64,000 bases of DNA from Mucilaginibacter_A sp050954285 (GTDB lineage Bacteria; Bacteroidota; Bacteroidia; Sphingobacteriales; Sphingobacteriaceae). A program made the position numbers and the translations under genes. Where the stretch lies: assembly GCA_050954285.1 (NCBI GenBank), contig JBPBPL010000020.1:1-64000 (forward strand), written 5' to 3'. Below the pieces are notes generated by a model that saw only the letters and a list, made by a program, of their open reading frames with translations, was not told where the DNA came from and searched no databases. This document shows positions 55,515-62,852 of this stretch, piece by piece; the first letter of the stretch is position 1; each line of letters opens with the position of its first letter.

Positions 55515-55544
55515 AACCGGCTTGAATGTTTATCCAAGCCGGTT
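55515..55544 (-). terminator. Strong intrinsic terminator of sod
   Basis: AACCGGCTTG (55515-55524) pairs with CAAGCCGGTT (55535-55544). On the minus strand it runs into TTTTATTTTATATG, so it ends the sod transcript before the oxidoreductase gene. Confidence 0.9.
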
Positions 55545-55554
55545 AAAATTAGTT

Positions 55555-55568
55555 GATAAAAACAGTAT
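55555..55568 (+). repeat. Dispersed motif copy (AC type) at the sod stop
   Basis: GATAAAAACAGTAT; its last base is the first base of the complement of the sod stop codon. Confidence 0.87.
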
Positions 55569-56179
55569 TATACGATTGCTTTTTTGTACAATTCTGTTAC
55601 GTGGTTCCAGTTTACTACGTTCCAGAAAGCGGCTATGTAATCCGGCCTTCTGTTCTGATATTTCAGGTAGTAAGCATGTTCCCAAACATCCATTCCCAAA
55701 ACCGGCGTGCCTTTCACCTCAGCAATATCCATTAAAGGATTATCCTGATTTGGCGTAGAGCTAACCACCAATTTTTTATCAGCACCAACGGACAACCAAG
55801 CCCAGCCAGAACCAAAACGGGTAGCACCAGCTTCCGCAAATTTGGTTTTGAAATCAGCAAAAGAGCCGAAAGACGAGTTGATTGCCGTAGCCAAATCTCC
55901 GGTTGGCTCTCCACCGCCATTTGGCGATAAAAGCGTCCAGAACATGGTGTGGTTATAATGACCGCCACCATTGTTGCGCACCGCTGGCGGAAATTTTGAA
56001 ATGTTCTTGATGATGTCTTCGATTGAGCTATTCGCTTCCGGTTTGCCTTCCAGTGCTTTGTTCAGGTTGGTTACGTAAGCCTGATGGTGTTTCCCGTGGT
56101 GGATTTCCATCGTCATTTTATCAATATGCGGTTCTAACGCATCGGTGGCGTAAGGTAACGCCGGTAGTACAAATGCCAT
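55568..56179 (-). CDS. sod: Superoxide dismutase, Fe/Mn family
   Basis: A 203-residue cytoplasmic SOD converting superoxide to peroxide and oxygen. It starts FVLPALPYATDALEPHIDKMTMEIHHGKHHQAYV, giving the first metal His, has NHTMFWTLLSPNGGG, and the C-terminal DVWEHAYYLKYQNRRPDYI with the Asp and His ligands. Metal choice between Fe and Mn cannot be decided. A TAGGTTTG promoter element lies 39 bases upstream. Confidence 0.95.
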   Translation of the reverse strand: MAFVLPALPYATDALEPHIDKMTMEIHHGKHHQAYVTNLNKALEGKPEANSSIEDIIKNISKFPPAVRNNGGGHYNHTMFWTLLSPNGGGEPTGDLATAINSSFGSFADFKTKFAEAGATRFGSGWAWLSVGADKKLVVSSTPNQDNPLMDIAEVKGTPVLGMDVWEHAYYLKYQNRRPDYIAAFWNVVNWNHVTELYKKAIV

Positions 56180-56217
56180 AACGTTTGATTTTAAGGGTGA
56201 ATAAATTGTGATCTCCG

Positions 56218-56225
56218 CAAACCTA
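56218..56225 (-). promoter_or_regulatory. Predicted -7 element of sod
   Basis: Minus-strand TAGGTTTG fits TAnnTTTG. A near-copy of the dispersed motif (56241-56254) lies where the -33 region would be. Confidence 0.52.
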
Positions 56226-56332
56226 CAAAATTTATCAGCGGTACTGTTTTTACCGGGTAAAAATTGAATTTGGGTTGATGATCAGCATGAAAACTATAAA
56301 GGGTTGAAACCGAATTTTGTTCTGGTAAAGCC

Positions 56333-56809
56333 TCAGATTTTCAACCGTTTTCTGCGGAAGAAGTCGCGTACCAGTTCGGCACATTCATTTTCCATAATCC
56401 CGCCGGTTATCAACGTTTTGGGGTGAGTAATGCGCTGGTTGATCCGGCCAAAACCACGCTGCGGATCGTGCGCGCCAAACACAATCTTCCCAACCTGAAA
56501 CCAGTAGCTTGCGCCGGCGCACATCACGCAAGGTTCCATTGTAACGTAAAGCGTACAATTTTGCAGGTATTTCCCGCCCATGGCATTGGCCGCCGCGGTT
56601 AAAGCCTGCATTTCGGCATGGGCAGAAACATCGTTCAATCGTTCGGTTAAATTGTGGCCGCGGCCGATGATTTGTCCGTTGCAAACCACCAAAGCACCAA
56701 TCGGGATTTCATCTTCTTTCAGCGCAGCTTTTGCTTCCTCCAAAGCTAATTTCATAAAAAAATCATCCGGCGAAATTACCGGCTCATCCGTAAAACTATA
56801 ATATCTCAT
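56333..56809 (-). CDS. tadA: TadA-like nucleoside/tRNA adenosine deaminase
   Basis: A 158-residue zinc deaminase with AHAE (catalytic Glu) and EPCVMC (metal cysteines). DEIPIGALVV, RGHNLTERLNDVSAHAE and the C-terminal ECAELVRDFFRRKR fit TadA, which makes inosine at the tRNA-Arg wobble position; a free-base deaminase is the alternative. The open frame extends upstream to 57037, but ATG 56809 (MRYYSFTDEPVIS) is the family-like start and the extension covers a repeat and non-coding-like sequence. Confidence 0.86.
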   Translation of the reverse strand: MRYYSFTDEPVISPDDFFMKLALEEAKAALKEDEIPIGALVVCNGQIIGRGHNLTERLNDVSAHAEMQALTAAANAMGGKYLQNCTLYVTMEPCVMCAGASYWFQVGKIVFGAHDPQRGFGRINQRITHPKTLITGGIMENECAELVRDFFRRKRLKI

Positions 56810-56823
56810 CTTGATTTTTGGGT

Positions 56824-56837
56824 GATAAAAACAGTAT
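56824..56837 (+). repeat. Dispersed motif copy (AC type)
   Basis: GATAAAAACAGTAT, 15 bases upstream of the tadA start codon. Confidence 0.86.
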
Positions 56838-57023
56838 TGATCGCGAAAATAAAGGTTTGTTGAGAGAGAAGAAATAAGATGTTGCAAAGAATTTTCTTTA
56901 TTTTTAAATAATGAACAACCAAGTCTTGAATTGTAATGAAATTGAAATCGAAGCATTTCATCCCGTAGAATTTTTACCGGAAGCAATCTGAGCCTGATCA
57001 TTTTATATTTCCCAAAAAACACC

Positions 57024-57037
57024 GATAAAAGAAGCAT
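57024..57037 (+). repeat. Dispersed motif copy (GA type)
   Basis: GATAAAAGAAGCAT preceded by CACC, about 95 bases before the DUF1800 gene. Confidence 0.85.
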
Positions 57038-57087
57038 CCGTTATCTACAGGAAAAAAATCAAAATTCTAAAACTAAACCTTTTAAAA

Positions 57088-57102
57088 TCCTGACAGTCAG
57101 GA
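57088..57102 (+). promoter_or_regulatory. Palindrome upstream of DUF1800 gene
   Basis: TCCTGACAGTCAGGA is a perfect 15-base inverted repeat with one central base, about 30 bases before the start codon. It may be a regulator site; no matching regulator is known here. Confidence 0.4.
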
Positions 57103-57132
57103 ATAACAAAGTATTTGATCTTTTAAATCAAT

Positions 57133-59040
57133 ATGAAATCTACCTCAAAATGGTTTTACGTTTTATCAGTCCTGTTTAGCGGATCGCTCCTGCTTTCTTC
57201 CTTTTTTTATCTGTCGGAAAATGTTAAGTCCAGTTTTGATCTTCCGTATAAAAAAGCCCATTTAACCGAACGGGAAGCAGCAGCACATTTGTTAAGCCGC
57301 TTTACTTACGGTGCCACGCCCGGCCAAATTGATGAAGTGGTAAAAATTGGTTTGAAAAACTGGTTCAACCAACAGCTAAACAGCCAGTTACCAGACGATT
57401 CTCTTAATCAAATGCTGGGTAAATATGATGCCTTAAACCTGAGTAATGAAGAAGTTACGCACCTATTCCCTAAACCGGGCCAGGTTTTGCGCATGGCCGT
57501 TCAGGATGGTGTGGTGAACAAAGATTCTGTAAAAACAGACCGGCCAGCATACAAAGCCCTGTTGCAAAATTACATGCAGCAAAAAGGCTTTAAGCCGGAG
57601 CAGGAGCTTTTCCGGCAGTTTATCAATCAGAATGTGCTTCGGGCGGCTTATACCAATAACCAGTTGCAGGAAGTGATGACGGATTTCTGGTTTAACCATT
57701 TCAATGTCTCAATTTCTAAAAATGATTGTGCCCTGTTTATTCCGGCTTATGAGCGGGATGTGATCCGACCGAATGCGCTGGGAAATTTTACTGATTTACT
57801 GCTGGCTACCGCAAAATCTCCAGCCATGCTTTATTATCTGGATAATTTCAGCAGTGCGGCTTCCAACGATCAGCAGGGAAACTTACACGCGCGAATGAGG
57901 CCGATGCAAAACCAGATGAACCCAGACACTTCCATACGTGCTATGCAGGTAAACAATCCGCCAAAAGCAAAAAAAATGCAAGGTTTAAACGAAAATTATG
58001 CGCGGGAAGTGATGGAACTGCACACGTTGGGCGTAGATGGTGGCTACACGCAACAAGATGTAACCAATGCCGCTAAAGTGCTGACCGGCTGGACAATTTT
58101 TCCGATGGGCAACAATTTTCAGGCGATAAAAAGAGTAGATAACTATCAGGATAAACCGGGTTTTGTGCACGAAGGCGACTTTTTATTCACCCCAAACCGG
58201 CACGATAAAACCGAAAAAACAGTGCTTGAAAAAAGCTTCGGTCCAAATGGTGGTTACCAGGAAGGCGTGGATTTATTAACGATGTTGGCTCAAAAAACGG
58301 CTACTGCCAAATTTATCTCCCGCAAAATAGCAGTTAGGTTTGTGAGCGATAACCCGCCGCAAAGCCTGATTGATAAAATGGCCGCCACTTTTTTGAAGAA
58401 GAATGGTGACATTAAACAAGTGCTGCTAACGATGGTTTCGGCTCCGGAATTCTGGAATGCGGCTGCCATTCGCCAAAAAACAAAATCGCCATTTGAACTG
58501 ACTATTAGTGCTGTACGTAGTTTGCAGGCCAATATCCAGCAGCCTTATCAATTGTTTAACTGGATCAGTAAAATGGGCGAGAAAAAATATTATTACCTGG
58601 CACCAACCGGCTTTCCGGATAAAGGCCAATACTGGATCAATACTGGTGCGTTGCTCAACCGCATGAATTTCGGATTGGCTTTGGCTGCTGGCCGGATTCC
58701 GGGAGTTTCTGTTGATCTAATCGCACTAAACCATCACCACGAGCCGGAAAGTGCACAAAACGCATTGATTACGTACAGTAAACTGATTTTACCAGAACGT
58801 AATCTGGATCAAACCATCAAGCGGTTAACGCCGATGCTAAGTGATCCTGAACTAGTAAAAAAAGTAGAAATAGCCAGTCAGAAAACGGTTCCGGCTGATG
58901 CAAACATGACCAGTAATCCGCAGCAAGCACAGCAAAATATGGTACCTGTTAACAAAAAAAATCCTGCTGGCACCAATTCTGCCATGCTGGCGCAGGTTGT
59001 TGGGGTGATTATCGGTTCGCCAGAATTTCAACGCAGGTAG
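57133..59040 (+). CDS. DUF1800 family exported protein
   Basis: A 635-residue protein with an N-terminal hydrophobic signal (VLSVLFSGSLLLSSFF). DUF1800 features include LTEREAAAHLLSRFTYGATPGQ, DFWFNHFNV and ENYAREVMELHTLGVDGGYTQQDV plus LTGWTI. Its biochemical role is unknown; it nearly always precedes a DUF1501 gene, and here the two are 40 bases apart on one strand. Likely periplasmic or secreted. Confidence 0.9.
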   Translation: MKSTSKWFYVLSVLFSGSLLLSSFFYLSENVKSSFDLPYKKAHLTEREAAAHLLSRFTYGATPGQIDEVVKIGLKNWFNQQLNSQLPDDSLNQMLGKYDALNLSNEEVTHLFPKPGQVLRMAVQDGVVNKDSVKTDRPAYKALLQNYMQQKGFKPEQELFRQFINQNVLRAAYTNNQLQEVMTDFWFNHFNVSISKNDCALFIPAYERDVIRPNALGNFTDLLLATAKSPAMLYYLDNFSSAASNDQQGNLHARMRPMQNQMNPDTSIRAMQVNNPPKAKKMQGLNENYAREVMELHTLGVDGGYTQQDVTNAAKVLTGWTIFPMGNNFQAIKRVDNYQDKPGFVHEGDFLFTPNRHDKTEKTVLEKSFGPNGGYQEGVDLLTMLAQKTATAKFISRKIAVRFVSDNPPQSLIDKMAATFLKKNGDIKQVLLTMVSAPEFWNAAAIRQKTKSPFELTISAVRSLQANIQQPYQLFNWISKMGEKKYYYLAPTGFPDKGQYWINTGALLNRMNFGLALAAGRIPGVSVDLIALNHHHEPESAQNALITYSKLILPERNLDQTIKRLTPMLSDPELVKKVEIASQKTVPADANMTSNPQQAQQNMVPVNKKNPAGTNSAMLAQVVGVIIGSPEFQRR

Positions 59041-59080
59041 ATCTTATCAAACTTAATATCAAGCTTTAAATCAGTTAATT

Positions 59081-60352
59081 ATGGTTTCCAGAAGAGGATT
59101 TTTGAAAGCAGGCGGTGTGGCATTATTAGGTGTTGGCCTAATGGGCGGCATCCCCAGTTTTTTAGCTGAAGCAGTTGCCGCTAATCAGGTAATTGCCCCT
59201 TATGGCAAGCGCAAAGTGCTGGTGTGTATTTTTCAGCGCGGCGCGATGGACGGGCTGATGGCGGTTACTCCTTTTACCGATGAATATTTGAAAGTCGCCC
59301 GGCCAGATCTCTTTATTTCTGCTGCTAAAAACAGTACGGGCAAATCTTTAATTGATCTGGACGGGCACTTCGGCTTGCATCCGGCCATGCAGGGTTTTGA
59401 ACAGGCTTTCCGCGACAAACGGCTGGCAATTGTGCATGGCATCGGTTCGCCTAACAATACGCGCTCGCATTTTGATGCCCAGGATTACATGGAATCCGGC
59501 ACCCCGTTTAACAAAGGAACGGCCAGTGGCTGGCTCAATCGCGCTGTCGGTTTGCTTGGTCACGATGCTATTACGCCATTTTCTGCGGTCAGCTTAACTT
59601 CTGCTATGCCGCGTTCGCTTTATGGTGATAATCCAGCTGTGGCGATCAATAATTTGCAGGATTTCGCCATCCAGATGCGCGGCAATCCTTCCGGTGTAAA
59701 TATGGCTGCAAAAAGCTTTGAAGATTTATACGATCAAACCTCACCCGGATTATTAAAAGACACCGGAAAAGAAAGTTTTGATGCCATGAAAATGCTGCAA
59801 AAAGCTGACATCAAAAATTATAAACCGGCGCAAAATGTAATTTATCCAACTTCGGCTTTGGGTAATTCCCTCAAACAAATTGCGCAACTGGTTAAAATGG
59901 ACGTTGGCCTGGAGGTAGCTTTTACAGAATCAAACGGTTGGGACACGCATTTTAACCAGGGAAATGATACCGGTATTTTTGCCCGAAATGTGAACGATTT
60001 AAGCAGCAGCATGATGGCTTTCTGGAACGATCTGGATGCCTACCAAGATGAAGTTACAGTCATGACCATGACCGAATTTGGCCGCACCGTACACCAAAAC
60101 GGAACCGGTGGCACTGATCATGGCCGTGCTTCCTGCAACTTTATTTTGGGCAATGCTGTAAACGGCGGTTTTGTGCATGGCAATTTGCAGCCGTTATCCG
60201 TAGAAAACCTGGAAGATGGCCGCGACGTTGCCGTAACCACCGATTTCAGGAGTGTTTTTAGTGAAGTGGCAGACAAGCATTTGAAAGTAAATAACGATCG
60301 CATCCTTTTTCCAGATTGGAAAAGTAGCCGCATTGGCGTGATGAAAGCGTAA
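59081..60352 (+). CDS. DUF1501 family protein with Tat signal
   Basis: A 423-residue protein beginning with a twin-arginine signal, SRRGFLKAGGVALLGVGLMGG. The DUF1501 domain is sulfatase-like: VLVCIFQRGAMDGL, NNTRSHFDAQDYMESG, ESNGWDTHFNQG, TMTEFGRTVHQNGTGGTDHG. These His and Asp residues could bind metal. It is exported folded by Tat and probably acts with the DUF1800 protein; the reaction is unknown. A GA-type motif copy overlaps its stop codon. Confidence 0.9.
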   Translation: MVSRRGFLKAGGVALLGVGLMGGIPSFLAEAVAANQVIAPYGKRKVLVCIFQRGAMDGLMAVTPFTDEYLKVARPDLFISAAKNSTGKSLIDLDGHFGLHPAMQGFEQAFRDKRLAIVHGIGSPNNTRSHFDAQDYMESGTPFNKGTASGWLNRAVGLLGHDAITPFSAVSLTSAMPRSLYGDNPAVAINNLQDFAIQMRGNPSGVNMAAKSFEDLYDQTSPGLLKDTGKESFDAMKMLQKADIKNYKPAQNVIYPTSALGNSLKQIAQLVKMDVGLEVAFTESNGWDTHFNQGNDTGIFARNVNDLSSSMMAFWNDLDAYQDEVTVMTMTEFGRTVHQNGTGGTDHGRASCNFILGNAVNGGFVHGNLQPLSVENLEDGRDVAVTTDFRSVFSEVADKHLKVNNDRILFPDWKSSRIGVMKA

Positions 60353-60365
60353 TGCTTCTTTTATC
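60352..60365 (-). repeat. Dispersed motif copy (GA type) at a stop codon
   Basis: Plus strand ATGCTTCTTTTATC begins at the last base of the DUF1501 TAA, and GGCATAAAATT completes the TTTTAT-CGGC-ATAAAA mini-palindrome. Confidence 0.87.
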
Positions 60366-60466
60366 GGCATAAAATTTATATAGTAATTCCGCTCTCTGCT
60401 TTAATAATTTCGATCTTCTAAATAAATTCAAATTTATAGCCTGCTGCTGGTTTACGCTTCAAAACT

Positions 60467-60474
60467 TACCTTTG
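60467..60474 (+). promoter_or_regulatory. Predicted -7 element, possibly leaderless
   Basis: TACCTTTG fits TAnnTTTG and is followed by CCGCA and ATG 60480. Confidence 0.55.
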
Positions 60475-60479
60475 CCGCA

Positions 60480-61664
60480 ATGAACGAGGTAATCTTAAAA
60501 AAAGGCAAAGAAAAAGCAGTGTTACAACGCCATCCCTGGGTATTTTCCGGTGCGTTGGAAAGCGTGAAAGGCAAGCCGGAAAACGGTGAGATTGTACGGA
60601 CAGTTGATAGCAAGGGCAATTTCCTGGCTTATGGTTTTTACAACAACCAATCGCGGGTAGCGGTGCGTTTGCTGGAATGGAATGATGCTGTTTTTATCGA
60701 TGAAAACTGGTGGCGCAACCGGATTGCAACTGCCGTTAATAACCGGAAATCAGTTTTAAACGATCAAACCAATGCCTGCCGCCTTATTTTTAGCGAAGCT
60801 GATTTTTTGCCGGGTTTGATTGTGGATAAATACGAAGATCATTTGTCCGTTCAGATTCTCACTTCCGGCATGGAAAAAGTGAAGGAAATATGGATTGATG
60901 AGCTGCAAAAACTACTTCAACCTAAAAGTATTTTTGACCGCAGCGATGCCACTTCCCGTTCGCACGAAGGATTGGACGCTTCTTTTGGTTTGCTTTATGG
61001 CAGCAATCCGCCTGATTTTGTGGAAGTGATTGAGAATGGAATCAAGTATGAAGTGAGCATCGCCGAAGGGCAAAAGTCCGGTTTTTATTGCGATCAACGC
61101 GAAAACCGGAAACTGGTTGCGGCTCATGCTTCGGGCAAAAGAGTGCTGGATTGTTTTGCCTACACAGGTGGCTTTAGCCTGAATGCCTTGCAAAATGGCG
61201 CTGAAATGGTCACCAGTGTTGATAGTTCGGCTTTGGCGATTGAGACTTTGCATAAAAATATCCGCCTCAATAATTATGATCCTAAAAGAAGCACAGCCAT
61301 ACAATCAGACGTAAATAAACAGTTGCGAAAGTTTCGGGAAGAAGAAGAAAAATTTGACCTGATCATTCTTGATCCGCCCAAATATGCGCCTTCACGTTCT
61401 GCATTGGATCGTGCTTCGCGCGCTTACAAAGATTTAAACCGTTTGGCCATGCTGCTGCTGAACAAAGGTGGTTTGCTGGCTACATTTTCCTGTTCGGGCG
61501 CGATGGATATGCCAACTTTTAAACAGGTTTTGGCCTGGGCTGCGCTTGATGCGGGCAAGGAAGTACAGTTTATCAATCAGTTGGGCCAGCCGGAAGATCA
61601 TCCGATCCGATCTTCTTTTCCCGAAGGAGAATATTTAAAAGGTTTGATTTGCCGGATAAATTGA
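60480..61664 (+). CDS. RlmI-like rRNA (cytosine-C5) methyltransferase
   Basis: A 394-residue class I SAM-dependent methyltransferase. A PUA-like N-terminal domain (about 1-75, HPWVFSGALESVKG) and a central EEHEA-type domain precede the Rossmann domain with VLDCFAYTGGFSLNALQNGA (SAM site), LDPPKYAPSRSAL and LATFSCSGAMD holding the likely catalytic Cys. This is the layout of RlmI/RlmK-type 23S rRNA methyltransferases. An AC-type motif copy at 60685 encodes DAVFID. Confidence 0.88.
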   Translation: MNEVILKKGKEKAVLQRHPWVFSGALESVKGKPENGEIVRTVDSKGNFLAYGFYNNQSRVAVRLLEWNDAVFIDENWWRNRIATAVNNRKSVLNDQTNACRLIFSEADFLPGLIVDKYEDHLSVQILTSGMEKVKEIWIDELQKLLQPKSIFDRSDATSRSHEGLDASFGLLYGSNPPDFVEVIENGIKYEVSIAEGQKSGFYCDQRENRKLVAAHASGKRVLDCFAYTGGFSLNALQNGAEMVTSVDSSALAIETLHKNIRLNNYDPKRSTAIQSDVNKQLRKFREEEEKFDLIILDPPKYAPSRSALDRASRAYKDLNRLAMLLLNKGGLLATFSCSGAMDMPTFKQVLAWAALDAGKEVQFINQLGQPEDHPIRSSFPEGEYLKGLICRIN

Positions 61665-61727
61665 GTTAATAATTCTGCGTTTTGTTATCCTGAACGATAG
61701 CGAAAGGATCTTCATCAGGCATTGATT

Positions 61728-62492
61728 TTATGCCATAACTTTTGGGGTCTTCTTGGATTTTGATTTTAGTTTCAAATTCAGTAATTCTACCAAAATAGAA
61801 AAACCCATAGCAAAATACAGATAGCCTTTCGGGATATGCTGATCGAAACCTTCGGCCAAAAGCGAGAAACCAATCAGTAATAAAAATGAAAGAGCCAGCA
61901 TTTTAACGGTTGGATGCGAGTTGACAAAGTTGGCCACCGGATTGGATGCCCACATCATGATGCCTACGGCAATTACTACGGCGGCAATCATGATGGATAA
62001 ATGACTGGCAATACCAACGGCCGTGATCACAGAATCCAGCGAAAAAACAATATCAAGCAACACAATCTGCACGATAGTTGCCCAAAATGAGTGCGGTTTA
62101 GTATTGGTTTCTTCATCGTCGCCACCTTCAATTTTTTCGTGGATTTCGCTGGTACTTTTATAAATCAGAAATAACCCGCCTAAAATCAGAATCAGATCAT
62201 GTCCGGAAATAGCCAGTTTTTCTACCCAGTCTTTATCTGTAACTCCAATTATTCCAGCCAAATTAAATAGAGGTTTGGTTAAACTCATGATCCAGGTGAG
62301 CGACAACAGCAACAAAATCCGTGTAAACATTGCCAGAAACAAACCTAATTTCCGACCTTTATCCTGCTGATTTTCAGGTAACTTTCCAGATAGAATCGAA
62401 ATGAAAATGATGTTATCAATCCCCAGAACAATTTCTAAAACCGTTAAAGTGATCAGCGAAATCCAGGCTTCGGGTTGCGTTAAAAATTCCAT
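61728..62492 (-). CDS. TerC family integral membrane protein
   Basis: A 254-residue protein with seven or so hydrophobic helices. TerC motifs are present: ISLITLTVLEIVLGIDNIIFISILSG with the buried acidic residues and VLLDIVFSLDSVITAVGI in the second repeat. The family has been linked to metal (manganese) export and, historically, tellurium resistance. It stands alone, convergent with the methyltransferase. Confidence 0.9.
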   Translation of the reverse strand: MEFLTQPEAWISLITLTVLEIVLGIDNIIFISILSGKLPENQQDKGRKLGLFLAMFTRILLLLSLTWIMSLTKPLFNLAGIIGVTDKDWVEKLAISGHDLILILGGLFLIYKSTSEIHEKIEGGDDEETNTKPHSFWATIVQIVLLDIVFSLDSVITAVGIASHLSIMIAAVVIAVGIMMWASNPVANFVNSHPTVKMLALSFLLLIGFSLLAEGFDQHIPKGYLYFAMGFSILVELLNLKLKSKSKKTPKVMA

Positions 62493-62501
62493 TTTGCAAA
62501 A

Positions 62502-62515
62502 ATGCTTCTTTTAGC
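62502..62515 (-). repeat. Dispersed motif copy (GA type) in the terC leader
   Basis: Plus strand ATGCTTCTTTTAGC followed by GGTATAAAACT, ten bases upstream of the terC start codon. Confidence 0.82.
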
Positions 62516-62655
62516 GGTATAAAACTGTAAAAAGAAAGCCAGTCAATGTTTTTGTAAAAATTATAACTTAATAGGATATAAATCGTTTTATGAAAATTAA
62601 AAGGCTGTTTCTACGTTTTTAAGGCACACTACTGCTTCCTGAAATAGTTTTGCAA

Positions 62656-62669
62656 ATGCTTTTTTTATC
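62656..62669 (-). repeat. Dispersed motif copy (AA variant)
   Basis: Plus strand ATGCTTTTTTTATC, the only AA-type copy seen, with the flank GGATAAATTTAT shared with the copy at 51215. Confidence 0.75.
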
Positions 62670-62749
62670 GGATAAATTTATGATTATCAATCTTTACCGA
62701 TGGTTGTTTTAGCAAAAAACAATTCATTGTAATATTGTTATCATAGCAT

Positions 62750-62777
62750 AGACAGCCGTTTTGACTGTCTTTTTTTT
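62750..62777 (+). terminator. Terminator-like hairpin in the prc leader region
   Basis: AGACAG (62750-62755) pairs with CTGTCT (62765-62770) and runs straight into eight T residues. No plus-strand gene ends just before it, so it may end a small RNA or attenuate the protease gene. Confidence 0.6.
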
Positions 62778-62852
62778 GTTTTAAATTAGCAAACTGTATT
62801 TATTAAAAGCCGGATGTTTGGTACTGAAATTAATTTAATGTTGATAAAAAAT

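Larger units (their letters stand above)
56810..57132. other. 323-base divergent intergenic region
   Basis: This gap separates divergent tadA and the DUF1800 gene. It holds two full motif copies (56824 AC type, 57024 GA type) and a 15-base palindrome at 57088-57102. No convincing ORF, RNA or exact TAnnTTTG promoter was found; the open frame across it on the minus strand has no family-like sequence. Confidence 0.6.
62493..62852. other. 360-base divergent intergenic region
   Basis: It lies between divergent terC and the tail-specific protease. It contains two motif copies (62502 and 62656), a terminator-like hairpin at 62750-62777 and AT-rich sequence. No gene of convincing length was found; two 10-codon ORFs on the plus strand are noted but not supported. 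Confidence 0.6.

Noticed and set aside
56810..57037. Upstream extension of the tadA-like reading frame by 76 codons
   Set aside because: The extra sequence has no family similarity and covers a motif copy; the family start is ATG 56809.
62700..62732. A 10-codon leader peptide before the orphan hairpin
   Set aside because: It has no regulatory codon run and such short ORFs are common by chance in AT-rich DNA.
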